A program made the position numbers and the translations under genes. From positions 186,001 through 250,000 of the forward strand of contig CAVRHO010000007.1 of the NCBI GenBank assembly GCA_963721065.1: DNA of 64,000 bases. Direction: 5' to 3'. This DNA comes from CAWBLP01 sp963721065. Lineage in GTDB: Bacteria; Pseudomonadota; Alphaproteobacteria; Acetobacterales; Acetobacteraceae. Below are positions 24,907 through 35,746 of this stretch, in pieces (the first letter of the stretch is position 1; each line of letters starts with the position of its first letter). A model generated the notes under the pieces. That model searched no databases, was not told the origin of the DNA, and was given only the letters and a program-made list of their open reading frames with translations.

Positions 24907-26304
24907 TCACGCCGTGCCAAATCCGGCATACGGTTGTCGGGGAAACCGGATACCGGCTGCAGCATCGGGAACCACGCTGCCCAGCACCTGTCCGTTCGAT
25001 GGCGTCAGCAAGCCGGCCTGCAGCAGGGCGTCCGCCGCGGCACGGATTTCCTCGAAGCGCTTGCCCGAACGCTCGGCGACGTCGATCAGCGTATGCCGGC
25101 CATCACAGAGGTTCAGCGTCCAGAGCAACGCCATCTGATCCCAGGCCTGATGGCTCGCCTCACCGCCGATCGGGCGGTACAGGCCGCGACGTCCGAGTTG
25201 CGGCTCGCCGTAAGGGCTGGTGTTGCAATAGGTCGCATCCCCCTCGATCGCCACGGCAATGGATTGCAGCGCCGCGAAGGAGCGTGCGAGGTGTTCCGGC
25301 CGCACCAGCGAAAGGTCGTCGGCGGAGGTATGGTATTCGGGGAATTCACCGTGCGGCGAGCGCATCAGGCTGCCCACCGGAAGGTCGAAGCCGGGTGAAC
25401 AGTACTGCCGTTCATCGTAGCCGTAGGGGATGAATGGGCGCACCCGGTTGGCCGGGGCGCCGGGTGGAGCCTCATGCTGCAGAACATGTGCGGCGATGCG
25501 GTCGATCATCGCGTCGCCGCGGCGGGATGCCTTGTAGGTCAGCGGTGCGCCGTCACCCAGGCATGTCAGCACCAGGCCATGGCGAATCCGCGATGCGGCG
25601 TCGGGATTTGCCGCCAGCCAGGTGATCGCGCCGATGGTGCCCGGCGCAAACAGGAAGCGCCATGACAGGCGGCGTTCCCGCCCCATCAGCCAGCGCGCCA
25701 GCTCCAGACCGCAGGCGATGCCCGAAAGATTGTCGTTGGCCAGGCTGGGATGGCAGGCGTGAACCGAGATCAGAACCTCGCCGTCCTCACGACCCGGCAG
25801 AAAGCATTCCCCATAGCTGAGGGCGCCCGGCTCGAGCGTCGCATCGATCAGCACGCGATAGGCGGGATCGGTCATGCCCTGCCGCACTCGGTGCGGCAGG
25901 CAAAAGCCCCATGTGTCGGCGTAATAGGCTGTGCGATACGGAATCAGCTCCGGTTGGTCCGGCAGGCTGTGCAGATGCGGCGCAAGGTCCCCCGCCGTCA
26001 TCACGGTTTCCGGAACCGGCCGGCTGTATTGCAGCAGGTGCAGCGTGTGCTGGGCGAAATCCACGACCGTTTCGTTGGCAAGCGTCCGGATCCAGGCCCG
26101 CCGCGGGTTCCACTCGCGCGGGATCTCCCAGTCGAGCACGGGCGTGCCGGTCGGCACCTCACGCGTCTGAAGCGGAATTCGTTCTGCCACATAGCGCAGC
26201 GTCTGTCGCAGGCCGGCGCCGGTAATGCTGCGGCAAATCGGAAACAGAGATTCGGCATGAGCGAAAAGCGTCTCACCCATGTTCTGGCTGATCGGGCTGG
26301 TCAT
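24907..26304 (-). CDS. DUF4910-type aminopeptidase-fold protein of polysaccharide loci
   Basis: The 465-aa protein resembles the DUF4910/M28-like family common in O-antigen and capsule clusters. Landmarks are LFPICRSITGAGLRQTLRY near the N-terminus, the putative metal-binding VLISVHACHPSLANDNLSG, GTIGAITWL, and YDERQYCSPGFDLPVGSLMRSPHGEFPEYHTSADD. A winged-helix-like C-terminal segment follows. The ATG at 26304 is chosen; ATG 26280 is also possible. The family's role is not established; processing of a modified sugar precursor has been proposed from context only. Between this and the acetyltransferase lie 277 bp with no gene. Confidence 0.8.
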   Translation of the reverse strand: MTSPISQNMGETLFAHAESLFPICRSITGAGLRQTLRYVAERIPLQTREVPTGTPVLDWEIPREWNPRRAWIRTLANETVVDFAQHTLHLLQYSRPVPETVMTAGDLAPHLHSLPDQPELIPYRTAYYADTWGFCLPHRVRQGMTDPAYRVLIDATLEPGALSYGECFLPGREDGEVLISVHACHPSLANDNLSGIACGLELARWLMGRERRLSWRFLFAPGTIGAITWLAANPDAASRIRHGLVLTCLGDGAPLTYKASRRGDAMIDRIAAHVLQHEAPPGAPANRVRPFIPYGYDERQYCSPGFDLPVGSLMRSPHGEFPEYHTSADDLSLVRPEHLARSFAALQSIAVAIEGDATYCNTSPYGEPQLGRRGLYRPIGGEASHQAWDQMALLWTLNLCDGRHTLIDVAERSGKRFEEIRAAADALLQAGLLTPSNGQVLGSVVPDAAAGIRFPRQPYAGFGTA

Positions 26305-26599
26305 CGTACCGCCTGTATCCCGGGCACCGACAGCTGTACTGTTTGGCGCCATCGTGGTCCGATGTCGCAGCACTGCCGCAGGCGCTCGTCACTGTAATTC
26401 CAGGCCCACGGCCGGCCGGCACTGCTCTCCCAAGACGTCACGGGCGGGCGGCCTCCGGGAACCATCTCCCCATTCCAAACACAGAAATTCCTGTCGTTCC
26501 ATCCACAAAAATGTGTTCTCGTGATTCTGGACAAGAGGGGCCCTCAAAACTCATGAAATTGGTCCTCTATTCGGCGAACGTGTCGACATGACGTAACAG

Positions 26600-26617
26600 C
26601 CTTTACATATGTAAAGG
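26600..26617 (+). promoter_or_regulatory. Perfect 18-bp palindrome over the rfbF ribosome-binding region
   Basis: CCTTTACATATGTAAAGG is self-complementary over 18 bases and ends 17 bases before the rfbF start codon. The right arm contains AAAGG, part of the AAAGGAG Shine-Dalgarno candidate. It may be an operator for a dimeric regulator, or an RNA hairpin hiding the ribosome binding site. The 330-bp gap 26305-26634 holds nothing else I can support. Confidence 0.55.
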
Positions 26618-26634
26618 AGTAGAGAGGGTTCCAG

Positions 26635-27408
26635 ATGGTCAGTACGGCAGTGATTCTTGCGGGCGGGTACGGTACGCGACTGATGGAGGAAACCGAGGCG
26701 CGTCCCAAGCCGATGGTCGAAATCGGCGGACGCCCGATACTGTGGCACATCATGAAGATCTATGCGGCACACGGTATCAAGGAGTTCGTCATCCCGCTTG
26801 GCTACATGGGGCACAAGATCCGGGACTTCTTCGCGAACTATCGGCTCCACGCAAGCGACATTACGTTCGATTTCGGCCGCAACGATGTTTACACCCATGC
26901 GGGTCGGGTGGAGGACTGGAAGGTAACACTGGTCGATACCGGCCTGGACACCATGACCGGCGGCCGCCTGAAGCAACTTCGTCCCTTCCTGGGCAACGCG
27001 CCTTTCTGCATGACCTACGGCGACGGCGTCGCCCGCCTGGACATCGGCCAACTGATCGAATTCCATCTGCGCCACGGCAAGACCGCCACCGTCACCGCGG
27101 TACACCCGCCGTCACGCTTCGGGTCGCTGGAGTTGCAGGGCGAACGCGTCAGCGCGTTCCGCGAAAAGCCGCCCGGCGAGGCGGGCCGCATCAACGGTGG
27201 CTTCTTCGTCCTGTCGCCCCGCGTATTCGACTACATCGAGGACGACACGACGGTGTTCGAAAAAGGCCCGATGGAACGCCTGGCCGAGGACGGCGAGCTG
27301 ATGGCATTCCTGCATGACGGCTTCTGGTTCTCGATGGACACGTTGCGCGACAAGAAGGCGCTGGAGTCCATGATGGCCGCTGGGGATCCGCCCTGGATGT
27401 GTCGCTGA
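26635..27408 (+). CDS. rfbF: Glucose-1-phosphate cytidylyltransferase
   Basis: The 257-aa enzyme makes CDP-glucose, precursor of CDP-3,6-dideoxyhexoses and of branched sugars. It shows the nucleotidyltransferase signature AVILAGGYGTRLMEETEARPKPMVEIGGRPILWHIM, YGDGVARLD and FREKP. Normally it sits beside CDP-glucose 4,6-dehydratase (rfbG) and the PLP dehydrase rfbH. Neither is in this window, so the CDP-sugar route is incomplete as seen. Confidence 0.95.
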   Translation: MVSTAVILAGGYGTRLMEETEARPKPMVEIGGRPILWHIMKIYAAHGIKEFVIPLGYMGHKIRDFFANYRLHASDITFDFGRNDVYTHAGRVEDWKVTLVDTGLDTMTGGRLKQLRPFLGNAPFCMTYGDGVARLDIGQLIEFHLRHGKTATVTAVHPPSRFGSLELQGERVSAFREKPPGEAGRINGGFFVLSPRVFDYIEDDTTVFEKGPMERLAEDGELMAFLHDGFWFSMDTLRDKKALESMMAAGDPPWMCR

Positions 27409-27418
27409 GGCCCGGCGC

Positions 27419-28666
27419 ATGGATCGCCACGATGCCCCGGTTTCGGCCTGCCGCTGCTGTGGGGCCGAACTGTCCGAAACCTTCGCCAACCTGGGCATGT
27501 CCCCGCTCGCGAACGCCTTCGTCCCGCCCGGGCAGGCCCAGGCGATGGAGCCGTTCTACCCGCTGCATGCCTATGTTTGCAGCCGCTGCCGCCTGGTGCA
27601 GCTCGGTGAGTTCGCCAGCCCGCAGGCGATCTTCAGCGACTACCTCTACTTCTCGTCCGTCTCCGAGGGCTGGCTGCGGCACGCCGAGGCCTATGTCGCG
27701 CAGATGGTGGCGCGCTTCGGCCTGGGACCGCAGACGCGGGTCGTCGAGGTGGCCAGCAATGACGGCTACCTGCTGCAGTACTTCAACGCCCGCGGCGTGC
27801 CGGTGCTGGGTGTCGAACCCGCGGCCAATGTGGCCCGGGCGGCGATCGAAAAGGGCATTCCCACGCACGTCGCGTTCTTCGGCGTGGAGACCGCCCGCAA
27901 GTTGCGCGCCGCGCATCCGGCGCCGGTGCTGATCGCGGCCAACAACGTGATGGCGCACGTGCCCGATCTGCACGATTTCGTACAGGGCTTCCGGGAGCTT
28001 CTGGCGCCGGGCGGGGTGGTCACGGTGGAGTTCCCGCACCTGCTCCGCCTGATGCAGCAGAACCAGTTCGACACGATCTACCACGAGCACTTCTCCTATT
28101 TCTCGCTGCTGACCGCCGAGGCGGTGCTGTCCCGGCACGGGCTGGTGCTGTTCGATGTGGAGGAACTGCCGACCCATGGCGGGTCGCTGCGCATCTACGC
28201 CCGGCATGTCGAGGACACGGACAAGCCGGTGACGGCCGCGGTGGAGGCGCTGCGCGCGCAGGAGGTCGCGGCGGGCCTGGCCGGGGCCGAAGCCTATCGC
28301 CGCTTCGCCGAGAACGTGGTGCAGGCGAAGCTGGACCTGCTGGAGTTCCTGATTGCCGCGCGTCGCGCCGGCCAGCGCGTGGTCGGCTACGGCGCCCCGG
28401 CCAAGGGCAATACGCTGCTGAACTACTGCGGCGTCGGGCCGGAGCTGCTGCCGTTCACGGTTGACCGCAGCCCGCACAAGCAGGGCTATCTCCTGCCGGG
28501 CACGCGCATCCCGATCCGGGCCCCGGAGGCGATCCTGGAGGAGAAACCGGATTTCGTGCTGATCCTGCCGTGGAACCTGAAGGACGAGATCGCGGCGCAG
28601 ATGGCGGCGGTCCGCGACTGGGGCGGACGCTTCGTGGTGCCGATCCCGACCGTGCAGGTGTTCTGA
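27419..28666 (+). CDS. Sugar C-methyltransferase (zinc-ribbon, SAM-dependent)
   Basis: The 415-aa NDP-hexose C-methyltransferase-like enzyme has three parts: an N-terminal zinc-binding four-Cys domain (CRCCGAELSET, CSRCRLVQLG), a SAM Rossmann domain (VVEVASNDGYLLQYFNARG, then GVEPAANVA), and the conserved C-terminal domain (GYGAPAKGNTLLNYCG, PDFVLILPWNLKDEI). It resembles TylCIII/NovU and the CDP-sugar enzymes that make yersiniose or similar branched sugars. It starts 10 bp after rfbF, so the two form a transcript. The exact product is unknown. Confidence 0.9.
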   Translation: MDRHDAPVSACRCCGAELSETFANLGMSPLANAFVPPGQAQAMEPFYPLHAYVCSRCRLVQLGEFASPQAIFSDYLYFSSVSEGWLRHAEAYVAQMVARFGLGPQTRVVEVASNDGYLLQYFNARGVPVLGVEPAANVARAAIEKGIPTHVAFFGVETARKLRAAHPAPVLIAANNVMAHVPDLHDFVQGFRELLAPGGVVTVEFPHLLRLMQQNQFDTIYHEHFSYFSLLTAEAVLSRHGLVLFDVEELPTHGGSLRIYARHVEDTDKPVTAAVEALRAQEVAAGLAGAEAYRRFAENVVQAKLDLLEFLIAARRAGQRVVGYGAPAKGNTLLNYCGVGPELLPFTVDRSPHKQGYLLPGTRIPIRAPEAILEEKPDFVLILPWNLKDEIAAQMAAVRDWGGRFVVPIPTVQVF

Positions 28667-28749
28667 CCGGGGCCGGCTGAACCATCGGATGCGGTTGCCC
28701 CGCGGCGTCGGTCCTTTCCGCGTCGGCCATCATCGTCAGGTTGGCCGAC

Positions 28750-28873
28750 GCGTGACCGTGCACCGCCGCGTGACCGTGCACCGCCGCGTGACCGTGCACC
28801 GCCGCGTGACCGTGCACCGCGGGCAGCCGTACAACGTCATGGCCCGCGCAGGCGGGCCATCCACGTCTTTTCG
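28750..28873 (+). repeat. Composite repeat: four 18-bp tandem units plus GC palindrome
   Basis: Four 18-bp units (from 28750, 28768, 28786, 28804; core GCGTGACCGTGCACCGCC) are followed by a 22-bp hyphenated palindrome at 28839-28860 and a CCACGTCTTTTCG tail. The palindrome and tail match those next to the 31-bp array at 7027-7170, with the same polarity, while the array units differ. It fills most of the 323-bp gap between the methyltransferase and hppA. Confidence 0.85.
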
Positions 28874-28944
28874 CAGTTACCAGCAGGAAAGGCCTGCCCG
28901 GCAGGCCTGCGCTCGCCATGAGGGCAAGGCGGCGGCGCAGGGGC

Positions 28945-28970
28945 GGGGGGCCGGCTCGCGTCGGCCCCCC
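28945..28970 (-). terminator. Strong G/C hairpin downstream of hppA
   Basis: A 9-bp perfect stem (GGGGGGCCG with CGGCCCCCC) and an 8-base loop lie 20 bases past the hppA stop codon on the minus strand. It lacks a U-tract, so termination may need Rho, or the hairpin may protect the 3' end. Confidence 0.5.
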
Positions 28971-28989
28971 CGAGAGCTACAGTCTCAGC

Positions 28990-31086
<2,097 letters not shown>

Positions 31087-31239
31087 TTGTTTGGCTCTAT
31101 CCTTGTTGCAGCCGGAGCCACACGCGCCGCCATCTGGCTGGTTCGGGGCGGGTGGCCGTATGGGAGTTGGCGCGGCGATATGCCAGATAGGGAAGGCCGT
31201 GGCAAATCGCCGGTGGGATGGCGCGGGCGAATTTCAACC

Positions 31240-31318
31240 CCAGCGGGCAGTCCTGAGCGTACAGTCCCCGGCGGGCAGATCCCAGCGGACAATCCCCAGC
31301 GGGCAGTCCGGGGGGGCG
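31240..31318. repeat. Degenerate CAGCGGGCAGTCC-type tandem repeat
   Basis: About five imperfect units of 14-16 bp (CCCAGCGGGCAGTCC, with variants GGCGGGCAGATCC and AGCGGACAATCC). The stretch 31087-31365 between hppA and the SDR holds no gene I can support. Confidence 0.6.
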
Positions 31319-31365
31319 CGCATGCGGGGCAATCGGCATCCGTGTTGCACCGGACTGTCGGCGGG

Positions 31366-32211
31366 TCAGCCGCCGCGCAGCCCCTCGGCCATGGCCAGCC
31401 GGATGGGCGATGGCGTCTCCGGGTCCCAGGCGTTGCGCGGCCCGATGGTCAGCCCGCCATCCACCACCAGGTGCGTGCCGTTGATGAATTCCGCCTCACT
31501 GCTGGCCAGGAACACGCAGGCATCGGCGATGTGCCGCGGCGAGCCGGGAATGCGCACCGGCTGCACGTCCGGCGCGATCTGCCGCAGCGCTGCGTCCACC
31601 CGGCCGGCGGCCTCGCCGCTGGCATTGATGCTGGCGTTGAAGATGTTGGTCAGGATGTAGCCGGGGCAGATCGCGTTCACCCGGATGCGGTAGCGCGCCA
31701 GGTCGGCCGCCGCGACCTTGGTCAGGTGCACCACGCCCGCCTTCGCCACCGCATAGGCGATGCGCGAATACCCCGCCTGCAGCCCGGCGATCGAGGCGGT
31801 GTTGACGATCGCCCCGCCGCCACGTGCGCGCATATGCGGCACCGCATGGCGGATCCCCAGCGCCACCGAGCGCAGCAGCAGCCCCTGGGTGGAATCCCAG
31901 GCTTCGCCCGTCATCTCCTCGATGCCCAGCGGTGCGCCGCCGGCACCGGCATTGTTGAACACGATGTCCAGCCCGCCGAACGCATCCACCGCCGCCTGCA
32001 TCGTGGCGGCAATCTCGGCTTCCTGCATGACGTCGCAATGCCGGTAGCGCACCGCATCGCCGAAGCTGCGGGCGATTTCGGCGCCGGCGTCATCCTGGAT
32101 GTCCGCCAGCACCACCCGCGCCCCCTCCCCAACAAACCGCTCCACCGTCGCTCGGCCGATCCCCGAGCAACCGCCGGTGACAACGGCAACTTTCCCGTCA
32201 AGACGTGCCAT
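31366..32211 (-). CDS. Short-chain dehydrogenase/reductase
   Basis: The 281-aa classical SDR has TGGCSGIGRATVERF, ADIQDDAGAEIA (Asp after the second strand suggests NAD preference), FNNAGAGG, and YAVAKAG with the catalytic Tyr and Lys. A C-terminal HLVVDGGLTIGP follows. It is 12 bp after the CoA-transferase gene, in a likely fatty-acid, steroid or aromatic catabolic unit. The substrate is unknown. Confidence 0.9.
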   Translation of the reverse strand: MARLDGKVAVVTGGCSGIGRATVERFVGEGARVVLADIQDDAGAEIARSFGDAVRYRHCDVMQEAEIAATMQAAVDAFGGLDIVFNNAGAGGAPLGIEEMTGEAWDSTQGLLLRSVALGIRHAVPHMRARGGGAIVNTASIAGLQAGYSRIAYAVAKAGVVHLTKVAAADLARYRIRVNAICPGYILTNIFNASINASGEAAGRVDAALRQIAPDVQPVRIPGSPRHIADACVFLASSEAEFINGTHLVVDGGLTIGPRNAWDPETPSPIRLAMAEGLRGG

Positions 32212-32223
32212 CCTGTCCTCCGT

Positions 32224-33420
32224 TCAGCCCACCACGCCGCGTTCGCGCAGGCGATCGATCTCGTCGGCACTGAAGCCCGCCTCGCGCAGCACCGTGTCGC
32301 TGTGCTCGCCCACTTTCGGGGCGAAGCGCGGGGCGACCTTGGTCTCGCCGTCGAGCTGGAACGGGCTGGACACGGTCAGCATGTCGGAGCCCTGGAACGG
32401 CACCAGCGCGCCGATGGCACGCATCTGCGGATCGTCCGAGACCTCGTCCACCGTGCCGACGATGCCGAAGGTGACGCCGGCGCCATCGAGGATGCGGCGC
32501 CAGTCGGCCAGGTCGCGCTCGTCGAACACGGCGTCCAGCATGGCGACGAGTTCCGGGGCGTACTGCCGGCGGGTTTCCGTCGTGGCGAAGCGCGGGTCGT
32601 CCGCCCAGCTTTCGCGGTCGATCGCCTTCAGGAACGGCCGCAACTGCCGCTGCTCGTTGAACAGCGCCATGATGAACCAGCGATGGTCGCGCGTGCGGTA
32701 GTGGTTGGCCAGCGGGTTCGGCGCGTGCTCGCGCGTCGGGCGGTGCGGCACGTGCTCGCCGGACAGCCGCGTCTGCGCGAAGCAGCCGTTGGCCCACAGC
32801 CCGTTGGCGAGCAGCGAGGAGTTCACCAGCCCGCCGCGCCCGGTCTTCTCCCGCCGGTACAGCGCGGTGACGATCGCGGCATACAGGCCGGTGGCGCTGG
32901 GATGGTCGCCCATGCCGGGCGCCGACCGGGCCGGCGTGGTGTCGGGATCGGCGCGCACCGCGTCCATCAGGCCGGTGCGGGCCCAGTAGGCGGTGGAGTC
33001 GAAGCCGGTCTTGTTGGCTTCCTCGCCCGTCTCGCCGTAGGCGGTGAAGGACGCGTAGATCAGCCGCGGATTCAGCGGCAGCAGGTGCTGCGGCGCCATC
33101 TGCAGCCGGTCCCGCACCGGCAGCGGAAAGTTGGTCACGAAAACATCGGCGCCGGAGACCAGCTTGTACAGCACCGCGCGGCCGTCGGGGTCCTTCAGGT
33201 CGATCGCCAGGCTGCGCTTGTTGCGCGAGGTGAGCTGCCAGTAGGCGTCGGTCGTGCCGGTGGGATTGGCACCGCGGCCCCGCCACGGATCGCCGCTGCC
33301 GGGCGGCTCGATCTTGATCACGTCGGCGCCGAAATCCGACAGGATGGTCGCCGCCGCGGGACCGGCGATCCAGCTCGCGCAGTCGATGACTTTCAGGTCG
33401 GAAAAGAGGTGATCGGTCAT
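32224..33420 (-). CDS. CaiB/BaiF-family CoA transferase (class III)
   Basis: The 398-aa family III CoA-transferase has SDLKVIDCASWIAGPAAATILSDFGADVIKIEPPGSGDPWR at the N-terminus and NKRSLAIDLKDPDGR. The usual catalytic Asp region is GMGDHPSATGLYAAIVTALYRREKTGRGG. The ATG at 33420 has GAAGGAAG upstream. It moves CoA between carboxylic acids in catabolic pathways. It is downstream of the damaged thiolase/DUF35 pair and intact itself. Confidence 0.92.
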   Translation of the reverse strand: MTDHLFSDLKVIDCASWIAGPAAATILSDFGADVIKIEPPGSGDPWRGRGANPTGTTDAYWQLTSRNKRSLAIDLKDPDGRAVLYKLVSGADVFVTNFPLPVRDRLQMAPQHLLPLNPRLIYASFTAYGETGEEANKTGFDSTAYWARTGLMDAVRADPDTTPARSAPGMGDHPSATGLYAAIVTALYRREKTGRGGLVNSSLLANGLWANGCFAQTRLSGEHVPHRPTREHAPNPLANHYRTRDHRWFIMALFNEQRQLRPFLKAIDRESWADDPRFATTETRRQYAPELVAMLDAVFDERDLADWRRILDGAGVTFGIVGTVDEVSDDPQMRAIGALVPFQGSDMLTVSSPFQLDGETKVAPRFAPKVGEHSDTVLREAGFSADEIDRLRERGVVG

Positions 33421-33591
33421 CGCGACTTCCTTCGCGTGGGGGCCCTCGATGCTTTCCCCGCCCGCTTGTCGGGAGGGGCCGGGGAGGGTGGTGCGTCCCG
33501 ACACGATGTCGCGGTTGGACCGCACGACCCCTCCCCCCATCCCCCTCCCACACGGGGAGGGGGAGGAGTCCTTGCTCCAGCCGCCGGTCTG

Positions 33592-34742
33592 CTACGGCGC
33601 TTCGTTGGAGAAGATGATCGTGCCGGAGGCGGCGAACATGCCGCCGACGCCGTGGCAGACCGAGATCTTCGCGCCCGTCGATCTGCGCCGGCGCGATGCC
33701 GCGCATCTGCCGCACGCTCTCCTGCAGCGCATACATGCCGTACATGCCGGAATGCATGTAGGACAGCCCGCCGCCATTGGTGTTCAGCGGCAGCTTGCCG
33801 CCCGGCGCGGTGTTGCGTTCGGCGATGAACGCGCGCCGCCTCGCCGCGCGGCACGAAGCCCAGGTCCTCCAGCCCGTAGATCGGCAGGTGCGCGAAGGCG
33901 TCGTAGATCATCAGGTGATCGACGTCGTCATGGCTGATGCCGGCCTGCTGGAACGCGGTCGGCCCGGCGACGCGGAAGGCGCGCGAGGAGGTGAAGTCCT
34001 CCATCTGGCTGACCATCGGCGTCTCCACGCTCTCGCCGGTGCCCAGGATGTAGACCGGCTTGTGCGGGAAATCCTTGGCGCGGTCGGCGGAGGTGAGGAT
34101 CAGCGCGCCGCCGCCGTCGGTGACCAGGCAGCACATCAGCAGCCGGAACGGATAGGCGATCATCCGCGCTGTTCAGCACGTCATCCGACGGTGATCGGCT
34201 CGCGGAACGTCGCGCGCGGGTTCTTGCCGGCCCATTCGCGCTGCACGACCGCAGACCATGGCGAGCTGCTCCTCCGTCACGCCATAGGTCTTCATGTAGC
34301 GCAGCACCGGGATCGGTGAACAGGCTCGGCGGGCCCATCGGGCCGAACGGCTGCTCGAACTGCCCCTGCAGCGAGGACGGCGGCACGCTGCGGCGGAATC
34401 GCGCCGACCCGCGACCGGCCGCTCTCGCCATGGGTGATCAGCACGGTGTTGCACAGGCCGGCCTCGATCGCCGCGGCGGCGTGGCGGACATGGATCATGA
34501 AGGAACAGCCGCCGACCGCCGTGCCGTCCACCCATTTCGGCGTGATGCCGAGGTAGTGCGCGATCTGCACCGGCGTCTCGCCGGCGGTGGCGACGCCGTC
34601 GATGTCCTTCGGCCGCAGCCCGCAATCCGCCATCGCATTCAGCGCCGCATCGGCGTGCAACTGGATCTGCGACATGTCGGGGATGACGCCGAGATCGGTG
34701 GTTTCGGCGGCGCCGACGATCGGCGACTGCTTTCTGTCGCAT
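33592..34742 (-). pseudogene. Thiolase-superfamily (lipid-transfer/acetyl-CoA acetyltransferase-like) gene with many frameshifts
   Basis: Reading across all three minus frames gives a continuous thiolase-like protein of about 385 aa: SPIVGAAETTDLGVIPDMSQIQ, WVDGTAVGGCSFMIHVRHAA, SVPPSSLQGQFEQPFGPMG, IPVLRYMKTYGVTEEQLAMV, QREWAGKNPRATFREPITV, MIAYPFRLLMCCLVTDGGGA, NTNGGGLSYMHSGMYGMYALQ and ISVCHGVGGMFAASGTIIFS. At least seven single-base shifts are needed (near 34740, 34395, 34315, 34255, 34180, 33835 and 33675). Motif conservation between shifts is high, so either the gene died very recently or this kilobase is poorly assembled. Confidence 0.8.
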
Positions 34743-34746
34743 GCGT

Positions 34747-35158
34747 TCAGCCTTTCGCCGGACGGAACAGGGGCAGGGTGATCGTCGTCGTTCTGCTTCT
34801 CGAACACCACTTCCAGCGGCATGTCGAGCTGCAGCGCCTCCGGCGTCTGCGGGCAATCGACGATGTTGGTCATCATGCGCGGCCCTTCGTCGAGCTGCAC
34901 CACGGCGATCGCATAGGGCGGGGTGAAGCCCGGCACCTGGCGGTGGTGGATCACGTAGCTCTACAGCGTGCCCTTGCCGGATGCCTTGAACACGCTGACC
35001 TTGCGCGAGCCGCAGGCGGCGCAGAACGGGCGGGGCGGGAAATACGCATTGCCGCAGCCGTCGCAGCGTTGCAGGCGCAGCTCGCCTGCGCGCGTGCCGT
35101 CCCAGAAGTGTTGCGTTTCCGGTGTGGGTTGCGGCAAGGCGCGGGACGGTTCAGGCAT
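34747..35158 (-). pseudogene. DUF35/OB-fold zinc-ribbon thiolase partner, broken by amber codon and frameshift
   Basis: The N-terminal zinc ribbon (LRLQRCDGCGNAYFPPRPFCAACGS, four Cys) ends at an in-frame TAG at 34961-34963, where a Tyr codon would be expected (GTL-stop-SYVIHH). The OB-fold continues in frame (VPGFTPPYAIAVVQLDEGPRMMTNIV) and then needs one shift near 34775 to reach the normal-looking end TLPLFRPAKG. Restored, it is about 137 aa and ends 4 bp before the thiolase ATG. DUF35 proteins form complexes with thiolase-like enzymes, which explains the pairing. Confidence 0.8.
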
Positions 35159-35279
35159 CGGGCGTTCCCCCTCGGTGTTGAGCAGTCAGTACCGGCGGCA
35201 AGCTAAGGCAGATTCGGAGCGGGGGGAAACCCCGGGCGGGGATGTGGCCGGCAGTTCGAACGGCGCAGGTGGTGACGGG

Positions 35280-35480
35280 TGGGTGTTGGACGCTGATGGC
35301 GGGTGTCTGTTGAAAGCTGCCGGGTGCGGGTTGGAAGCTGATGGCGGGTGTCTGTTGAAAGCTGATGGGTGTCTGTTGGAAGCTGATGGGTGTCGGTTGG
35401 AAGCTGACGGGTGTCTGTTGAAAGCTGACCGGTGTCGGTTGGAAGCAGACGGGTGCGTGTTGAAAGCGTCGCGTTGAAAG
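35280..35480. repeat. 21-bp tandem array, about nine imperfect units
   Basis: Units of the type GGGTGTCTGTTGAAAGCTGA are repeated about nine times with G/A and T/C variants. On the minus strand they read as a seven-residue repeat (NRHPSAS/F), but no credible gene exists. A separate repeat of about 25 bp (GGGGAGGTCCG(C/T)TCGGCTCCGTGA, two full copies and a degenerate one) follows at 35510-35585. Together with the MITE-like copy at 35639 it fills the 570-bp gap 35159-35730. Confidence 0.8.
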
Positions 35481-35638
35481 TGTCGCGCACGCATCCGCGC
35501 CCCTCCGTCATGGCGAGGTCCGCTGGCTGGAGGGGAGGTCCGCTCGGCTCCGTGACGGGGAGGTCCGTTCGGCTCCGTGATGGAGGGTCTGACCCGCACA
35601 CGCGCCAAACCAGAGCAGCGAACCACCGCCCTCCCGCG

Positions 35639-35746
35639 TCATGGCCGGCCCCCGAGCCGGCCATCTGCCCCCGTCAGACCGTGCCAGCACGCAGCAGCCC
35701 GACCCGATCGTTGCGGGGTAGATGGCCGGATCAGGCCCGGCCATGA
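35639..35746. repeat. MITE-like palindromic element, copy 2
   Basis: A 108-bp element starts TCATGGCCGGCC and ends GGCCCGGCCATGA, so the termini are inverted and each is itself a palindrome. The interior shares CCCGACCCGATCGTT with the 6886 copy; the 58515 copy has this inner part inverted. No coding capacity. It overlaps the last codons of the GNAT gene. Confidence 0.65.
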
